This document shows positions 51,627 through 56,848 of a stretch of DNA of 56,848 nucleotides, one piece after another. This DNA is from Treponema sp. UBA937 (lineage in GTDB: Bacteria > Spirochaetota > Spirochaetia > Treponematales > Breznakiellaceae): positions 4,616 to 61,463 of the forward strand of contig DBDH01000079.1 of the NCBI GenBank assembly GCA_002293455.1, read 5' to 3'. The notes beneath the pieces are model-generated. The model ran no database searches. It was given only the letters and a program-made list of their open reading frames with translations, and was not told where the DNA came from. Each line of letters begins with the position of its first letter. The first letter of the stretch is position 1. The translations under genes and the position numbers were made by a program.

Positions 51627-51920
51627 ATGACAATAGACGATCCGCGTGTTGACGAAAACATTTCCGAACTTTCCCGCGCCTTGGCAAAGGTAGACGACCC
51701 TCTGCTCATTAAGTCGTTCCTGCAGGGACTTCTTACGCCCGCCGAAAGTGCCGATATTGCCGCTCGTTGGGCGTTGGTTAAGGAACTGGAACATAAAGTT
51801 CCCCAGCGGGAAGTTGCCAGAAAATTAGGCTTATCCCTTTGTAAAATAACAAGGGGTTCCCGGGAATTGAAAAAAGAGAATTCTCCTTTTAAGAAGTTAT
51901 TTGATTCTTTGAGCGAATAA
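51627..51920 (+). CDS. trpR: Trp repressor family protein
   Basis: 97 residues, all-helical DNA-binding protein. LLTPAESADIAARWALVKELEHKVPQREVARKLGLSLCKITRGSRELKKENS carries the TrpR helix-turn-helix (QREVARKLGLSLCKITRGS), including the residues that bind operator DNA and tryptophan. TrpR represses trp operons when tryptophan is abundant. No trp biosynthesis gene occurs in this window, so its targets are elsewhere or are salvage/transport genes. No ribosome binding site. Confidence 0.87.
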   Translation: MTIDDPRVDENISELSRALAKVDDPLLIKSFLQGLLTPAESADIAARWALVKELEHKVPQREVARKLGLSLCKITRGSRELKKENSPFKKLFDSLSE

Positions 51921-52038
51921 ACCGGCAAGAAATTAACCGCCCTTCTGCTTTCTTTTCACAATACTTGAGACAATCTTCAAATTCAGGTAGTTTTTAAAAA
52001 GCCTGTTTCTCAATCTTACAGCAAAGAGGAAGTGTTTC

Positions 52039-54183
52039 ATGAGTGTTACCTTATTGCCTGCTGAACGTTATGGATATGATTTTATTGATGAATCTTTCAT
52101 CCCGAAAGGAATGGACGAATATTGGATTCGTAATACGCAATCTGTTTCACAGAACTGGCGGAATCTCTCGGAGCAAGAAAAAGAAATCCTGCTCAGGAAT
52201 CACAATATTTCTTCTAACTGGAATGATGTTCTTGTATGCGACCCTTTCGATCCCGAATTGATTGTGAACTCGCGCTTTTACGGCCTCGTCAGGATTGGAA
52301 AACTTCGCAGCATCGTTTTAAAATATCACGATTTTTGCATTCCCGCGGGAATCCGCAACAGCGTAATTATTGCATCGGACATTGGCGATGACGCGGCGAT
52401 ACAGGACTGCGGATATATATCTCATTACATCACCGGCAGCAGGGTGATACTTTCCCACATCGATGAAATGCAATGCACCGATCACGCGAAGTTTGGAAAC
52501 GGAATCGTTAAAGAAGGCGAGTCCGAAGATGTCCGGGTTTGGATCGATGTGATGAATGAAGCCGGCGGAAGATCAATTCTTCCTTTTGAGGACCAGATTC
52601 CCGCGGACGCTTTTCTTTGGGCAGCTTACCGCGATGACGAAGAACTTTGCCGGCGCTTACAAGAAATCACTCAGCAGCAATACGGCGGCAGCAGGGGAAT
52701 GTATGGAACAATCGGTTCCGATTCGGTGATCAAAAGCTGTAAGATTATCAAAGATGTAAAAATCGGCAATGCGGCCTACATTAAAGGCGCAAACAAATTA
52801 AAGAACATTACCGTTCTTTCTTCGGAAGATGAACAAACGCAAATCGGCGAAGGGGTGGAACTCGTAAACGGAATTGTCGGTTACGGATGCAGTATTTTTT
52901 ACGGAGCGAAAGCGGTCCGTTTCGTAATAGGCAGAAACTCAAATTTAAAATACGGAGCAAGATTAATCCATTCTGTTCTTGGTGACAATTCTACTGTATC
53001 ATGCTGTGAAATTTTAAATAATCTCGTGTTCCCCGTACATGAACAGCACCACAACAATTCATTTCTTATCGCAAGTTTGATTGGCGGAATGTCCAATATG
53101 GCCGCGGGAACCACAATAGGATCGAACCATAACAGCCGGGCAAACGACGGTGAAATCCGGGCAGGCCGCGGATTCTGGCCCGGCCTTGCGGTGAGCTTGA
53201 AACATTCGAGCCGCTTTGCCGGCTTCACGCTTATCGCACAAAGCACTTATCCTTATGAACTCAACATCGACATTCCCTTTTCTCTTGTAAGTAATAACAT
53301 TAAAGAAAACCGGCTGGAAGTAATGCCCGCTTATTTTTGGATGTACAATATGTACGCACTGGAAAGAAATTCCTGGAAAAGTGAAAACCGCGACAGACGA
53401 AAAATTAAAATTCAGAGAATCGAAAATAATTATCTTGCTCCCGATACGGCAGAAGAAATCATCTCAGCCTTGGAAAAGTTAAAAGGCTGGATGCGGCAAC
53501 CCGATGTATCAATTCCCAATGAAATACTTCCTGTGCATGGATTGGAACGTTCCAAACGAAAAACGGTAATTTTAAAACCGGACCGGGCTATTGCATCCTA
53601 CAAGAAAATGCTTTTTTATTATTCGTATAAAACCCTGGCGGATTATCTCATAGAACATCCGTCATATACTTTTGATGAAATGATTGATCGTATTAATGCG
53701 CCCGATGAAGAAAAGCAGCAGGCAGAGAATGAATACGGCAGAATCAGTGACTGGGTTAATTTCGGCGGACAAATTATTCCTTCGTTCCGTATTGAAATTC
53801 TCCGGCAAAAAATAAAAGAGGGGGCAATAGATAATTGGAACGGCATTCATGCTTTTTACGCGGACGCGGCAAAACAATATCCTCTTGATAAACTGAAACA
53901 TGCTTATTCAGTCTTGGCCTTTTTGGAACATGAATCTATCACGCTGGATGATTTCAAGCGGGAATTAAACAATCTTATTCACACACAGCGTTGGATAAAC
54001 GATCAAGTGTACAAAAGCAGAGACAGAGATTTTTCCGATCCTTTCCGGGGCATCACCTACCGGAATGAGAAAGAAATGGAAGCAGTTGCCGGAAAGACAG
54101 TCAACAATCCGTTCATCCGCTATATGGCAAAAAAAACAGAAGATTATGTAAAGGCCGTTGAAGGGTTGATTGAAAGGTTATGA
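52039..54183 (+). CDS. DUF4954 left-handed beta-helix protein
   Basis: 714 residues. The central part (about 95-400) has hexapeptide-repeat-like turns as in sugar-nucleotide and acyl transferases (IGSDSVIKSCKIIKDVKIGNAAYIKGANKLKN, then VIGRNSNLKYGARLIHSVLGDNSTVSCCEILNN). HEQHHNNSFLIASLIGGMSNMAAGTTIGSNHNSR is a strongly conserved-looking block with clustered His and Asn. The C-terminal half is helical. This family is found mostly in spirochaetes and Bacteroidetes and has no known activity. AGAGGAAG precedes the ATG. Confidence 0.78.
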   Translation: MSVTLLPAERYGYDFIDESFIPKGMDEYWIRNTQSVSQNWRNLSEQEKEILLRNHNISSNWNDVLVCDPFDPELIVNSRFYGLVRIGKLRSIVLKYHDFCIPAGIRNSVIIASDIGDDAAIQDCGYISHYITGSRVILSHIDEMQCTDHAKFGNGIVKEGESEDVRVWIDVMNEAGGRSILPFEDQIPADAFLWAAYRDDEELCRRLQEITQQQYGGSRGMYGTIGSDSVIKSCKIIKDVKIGNAAYIKGANKLKNITVLSSEDEQTQIGEGVELVNGIVGYGCSIFYGAKAVRFVIGRNSNLKYGARLIHSVLGDNSTVSCCEILNNLVFPVHEQHHNNSFLIASLIGGMSNMAAGTTIGSNHNSRANDGEIRAGRGFWPGLAVSLKHSSRFAGFTLIAQSTYPYELNIDIPFSLVSNNIKENRLEVMPAYFWMYNMYALERNSWKSENRDRRKIKIQRIENNYLAPDTAEEIISALEKLKGWMRQPDVSIPNEILPVHGLERSKRKTVILKPDRAIASYKKMLFYYSYKTLADYLIEHPSYTFDEMIDRINAPDEEKQQAENEYGRISDWVNFGGQIIPSFRIEILRQKIKEGAIDNWNGIHAFYADAAKQYPLDKLKHAYSVLAFLEHESITLDDFKRELNNLIHTQRWINDQVYKSRDRDFSDPFRGITYRNEKEMEAVAGKTVNNPFIRYMAKKTEDYVKAVEGLIERL

Positions 54184-54234
54184 AAATACCGGAGCCTTCA
54201 AATCATTCCCCTTTATGCGTTATGCCGAATCCGA

Positions 54235-55470
54235 TTAATGCAGCATCACCTGTCCGCCGGTGACCGGTATGGCCTGGCCGGTTTCGTATTCCTGTTCCAC
54301 GATATAGAATACGGCGCGCATAACGTCAGGGCCGGTACAACCGCGTTTCATGGGGACTTTTGCTTCGTAAAAGGCTTTCACGTCGGCGACGGTTTTTGCC
54401 CCGGGTACTTTCCCGCTTTTCAAATATTGCACAAAAAGCCCCCGCTCAGGATCGGACCAGAGCGGGCCGTCTAAAAGATTGCCGGGGCATACCGCGTTCA
54501 CCTTGATGTTGTAAGAAATGAGTTCCAGGGCGAAACTTGCAACCAATCCTATACCGCCGAATTTTCCGCCCGCGTATGCTCCGTTTTTATTGGAACCTTC
54601 CAGGCCGGATTTTGAATTGATCTGAATGATGTCGGTTTTCCAATTCGGCGCGGTTCGATGCTGCCTGCGAAACAAGAGCCCCGCAAATTTAGAGATAATA
54701 AAAAAGCCGGTATAGTTTATGTTCGTAACAAACTCAAAATCCTTGAGGTCCTGCTCCAACACGCTTCCGGCTCTAAGCACTCCGGCGTTACTGATACAGA
54801 GATCAAGGCCCCCGGCTGTTTTCTCAACATACGTAAACATTTCCCGGACAGACGTTTCATCGGACACATTTACAGCAACCGCAAGAGCGGCGGTCCTCCC
54901 TTCCTCTGTGTTGATGATTCCAGCCAGTTTTTCCGCGCCCGCAAGATTAATATCGGCGATAAAAACCAAAGCCCCGGAACCCGCAAGCCCCCGGACGATT
55001 TCTTCGCCAAAGCCCTGGGCGCCTCCCGTAACAAGGGCAATTTTGTTTTTGACTACGGATGATCTTGCGTTTGCAGTCGCGTGAAACTTTTTCACTGTAA
55101 GATTTTCTACTAAAAGCGGAGATGCATCTTTTTCGTTCATCCGGCGCCGGGCTCCGTCAATATCTTCGTCAACCCAAAACAAGGCTTTTTCATTATCATG
55201 CAAACCGACCGCGATACAGGAAGGAAGTGTTATCTTTCCATCCGAGGCATCGGTATTCAAAGCGGAAAATTGACCGCTGAAAAACGCGGCTAAAGCCTGT
55301 TCATCAATTTCATCTGTTCTATCGAACTTTTCAATATTGATTGAAAGAACTTCCTTCGGGACAGAAGGCGAAAGCACCCCGCCGGAAACTACCGCGAAAG
55401 GCTTTCCCGCGGCATTAACATAGAGCCCCCTAATAAGCGACGGTAGCATACTGCTAAATGATTCATTCAT
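54235..55470 (-). CDS. SDR-family NAD(P)-dependent oxidoreductase
   Basis: 411 residues. The C-terminal 270 residues are a short-chain dehydrogenase: ALVTGGAQGFGEEIVRGL binds NAD(P), SNAGVLRAGS and the Tyr/Lys of YAGGKFGGIGL form the catalytic part, and PVTGGQVMLH is the family-type C-terminus, resembling sorbitol-6-phosphate dehydrogenases and the dehydrogenase half of RhaD-type aldolase fusions. The first 130 residues are an extra domain I cannot name with confidence. It overlaps the PHP gene end by four bases, so they form an operon. Confidence 0.75.
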   Translation of the reverse strand: MNESFSSMLPSLIRGLYVNAAGKPFAVVSGGVLSPSVPKEVLSINIEKFDRTDEIDEQALAAFFSGQFSALNTDASDGKITLPSCIAVGLHDNEKALFWVDEDIDGARRRMNEKDASPLLVENLTVKKFHATANARSSVVKNKIALVTGGAQGFGEEIVRGLAGSGALVFIADINLAGAEKLAGIINTEEGRTAALAVAVNVSDETSVREMFTYVEKTAGGLDLCISNAGVLRAGSVLEQDLKDFEFVTNINYTGFFIISKFAGLLFRRQHRTAPNWKTDIIQINSKSGLEGSNKNGAYAGGKFGGIGLVASFALELISYNIKVNAVCPGNLLDGPLWSDPERGLFVQYLKSGKVPGAKTVADVKAFYEAKVPMKRGCTGPDVMRAVFYIVEQEYETGQAIPVTGGQVMLH

Positions 55471-56848
55471 AGCTTGTAACTCCCTTGTTTCAGTTTAAGC
55501 GCGATTTCATATCCCGATGCTTCGGGATGCCGTAAATCCAAATCCCTGCCCGCCGCCGCGTACACCGCCAAGCGGACGGAAAGTTTTTCCCCTGCCAAAG
55601 GATTGTCCCTAGAAAAAAGCCCCAAATCCGCATCGGCGGAACTGAGCCATTCATGAGCAATGAGCGCCCATGTCGTATCAATAAGATGATGAAAACTCGG
55701 CTGCAAGACTTCGGGGCAGTTGAAGGACTGCCGGGAACTGTTAATGTCAACGCCGGAAATTTCCATCAACCCCCGGTCTTTGCAAAGCCGCTGAACCTTT
55801 TTCAATTGGGCTTCCGTATTCCGCGGCGGCATGTAGGTAACGGCGAGGTATCCCGTCTTGACGAGTTCATCAAAGAGGGGTTCGAGGAAATCATCTTCAA
55901 AATGTTCCGCCGCTTTATCCCCCGTGGGAGATTCCGCCACATCTCCAAGGTAGGCATAAGAAGGAATCGCCCCGATGGACGCGGCAAAGCCGCAGACCTT
56001 TTTTGCCGGAATACATTCATCAGGCCCCGGCTGAATAAATATCCGCGGCAGGAAACCCGATTTGAGAATGCCTAAAAGATCAAAAAGATAATGAGGATTA
56101 TTCACATCCGAAAGAAGCGCGGCAATCTTTGGCGGAGGCTTTACCGAAAACGTTGACGCAATGCCTTCGACAAGGCCGGAACCTTTTCCAAAGTGTTTGA
56201 TAAGTTTTTCCGCCAAGGCCGCAAGGAGATGGCGCTCGGTGATGCCTCCGTCTTCGGCAAATTTGGATTGATTCACAACATCAATCTGAAAATCGATAAG
56301 CGGAATTCCCGCTTCCTTTAGCATGACGTTTGCCTGTTCCGTCATCACCGCCGTTCTTCCGCGCCGCGCCTCTCTTAAAGGACGGAGGAATTCATTCGCT
56401 TTGGAAATCCCGGAAACCGGAATTCCCTGAACGGTCATATAAGCAATTCCGAGAGAATCGGGGTTATTGATTTTCCGGTTTGCCCAGGGAGCGGGTCTGC
56501 CCTCGGAATCTTCCTTGAAACTTACCCGGACTTCAAAGCCCGTACAGCTTCCCATGTTGAGCATGGCGCAGGCTTCGTGCATCTCCCCGGCCGCGGCAAT
56601 GGAATCATGATCAACAGAACCCGCCGCCCCAAGTCCCGCTTCCCGCGCTTTAAGCGCCGCCATGCCGGGAGTATAAGGACTGAAACTGTAAATCGTGTGA
56701 ATATGGTTATTCACTTCAAGGAATTCTTTAGAATTCCCGAATTCTTTAGAATTCCCGAATTCTTTAGAATTCCCAGAAGAACGGTTTTCCGAAAGACTTT
56801 CGCTGAAAGTCTTTAAAGCGGCAAGCCGTTCTTCCCGGCTTAGTTTTG
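55467..56848 (-). CDS. PHP-domain phosphoesterase-like protein (5-prime end beyond window)
   Basis: The frame is open to the right edge; a GTG at 56714 is an internal candidate but the protein visibly continues upstream. NNHIHTIYSFSPYTP gives the PHP HxH, SVDHDS the second His, and later SFNCPEVLQPSFHH and ISGVDINSS the remaining metal ligands of a trinuclear site. The N-terminal visible part has three GNSKEF repeats just before the PHP start. PHP proteins are metal-dependent phosphatases or phosphoesterases. The partner SDR gene suggests a sugar-phosphate route, which is inferred. Confidence 0.72.
   Translation of the reverse strand, partial: KLSREERLAALKTFSESLSENRSSGNSKEFGNSKEFGNSKEFLEVNNHIHTIYSFSPYTPGMAALKAREAGLGAAGSVDHDSIAAAGEMHEACAMLNMGSCTGFEVRVSFKEDSEGRPAPWANRKINNPDSLGIAYMTVQGIPVSGISKANEFLRPLREARRGRTAVMTEQANVMLKEAGIPLIDFQIDVVNQSKFAEDGGITERHLLAALAEKLIKHFGKGSGLVEGIASTFSVKPPPKIAALLSDVNNPHYLFDLLGILKSGFLPRIFIQPGPDECIPAKKVCGFAASIGAIPSYAYLGDVAESPTGDKAAEHFEDDFLEPLFDELVKTGYLAVTYMPPRNTEAQLKKVQRLCKDRGLMEISGVDINSSRQSFNCPEVLQPSFHHLIDTTWALIAHEWLSSADADLGLFSRDNPLAGEKLSVRLAVYAAAGRDLDLRHPEASGYEIALKLKQGSYKL
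56720..56773 (-). repeat. 18-base in-frame tandem repeat in the PHP gene
   Basis: Three adjacent copies of GAATTCTTTAGAATTCCC on the plus strand, each containing two EcoRI-type GAATTC words and being nearly palindromic. They encode repeated Gly-Asn-Ser-Lys-Glu-Phe. Confidence 0.7.

Overview
This window looks like chromosome from a spirochaete of the Treponema lineage, probably a gut relative such as the termite or insect gut cluster. That placement is inferred from gene content and protein style: a bifunctional AroDE, a large DUF4954 left-handed beta-helix protein, an RF2/FtsY/LolCDE cluster with PEGA-type and secreted proteins between them, giant repetitive surface lipoproteins with relaxed spirochaetal lipoboxes, and a Cache-type chemotaxis receptor. 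No 16S or other phylogenetic marker was available, so the genus is not proven.

Layout. 0.3-5.0 kb: a PlsC-like acyltransferase, then a zinc-type metal uptake operon (znuA-znuC-znuB-like) ending in its probable Fur-family repressor, with a perfect palindrome on the promoter. 5.0-6.1 kb (minus): brnT-brnA toxin-antitoxin followed closely by a PPOX-fold flavoprotein gene. 6.2-12.1 kb: ABC-F ATPase, cysteine desulfurase, a type II restriction-modification pair wedged in, then thiI. 12.1-16.5 kb: acyl-CoA synthetase, DUF3788, a secreted protein, aroDE. 16.5-23.2 kb: the most unusual part. Two tandem paralogues have a signal peptide, a beta-helix-like ectodomain, one membrane span and a C-terminal LuxR helix-turn-helix. 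They are followed by a 1274-residue lipoprotein whose C-terminal domain resembles their ectodomain and whose promoter carries two related palindromic sites. 23.3-29 kb: dapB-lysC (minus), glgC, and a lipoprotein with a long structured leader. 28.5-32.1 kb (minus): a Clp ATPase and a Fic protein in one operon. 32.2-34.1 kb: a Septu-like AAA ATPase/HNH pair. 34.1-42.4 kb (minus): a tightly packed run of prfB (with programmed frameshift), a PEGA-like protein, ftsY, a secreted protein and lolC-lolD-lolE, with an orphan Cas2-like gene just upstream. 42.5-49.6 kb: secreted protein, chemotaxis receptor, mrfA-mrfB helicase/exonuclease and tRNA-Lys. 49.7-56.8 kb: Gfo/Idh oxidoreductase, phosphoglycolate-phosphatase-like HAD enzyme, orphan TrpR, DUF4954, and an SDR/PHP pair running off the right edge.

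Three conflict or defence modules (BrnTA, restriction-modification, Septu-like) sit among housekeeping genes. The restriction-modification and Septu genes are visibly more AT-rich than their neighbours. Several genes have a -10 box only 6-12 bases before the start codon and no ribosome binding site, which suggests frequent leaderless transcription. Short in-frame tandem repeats occur in Clp, FtsY and the PHP protein. A small dispersed repeat recurs at gene 3-prime ends.
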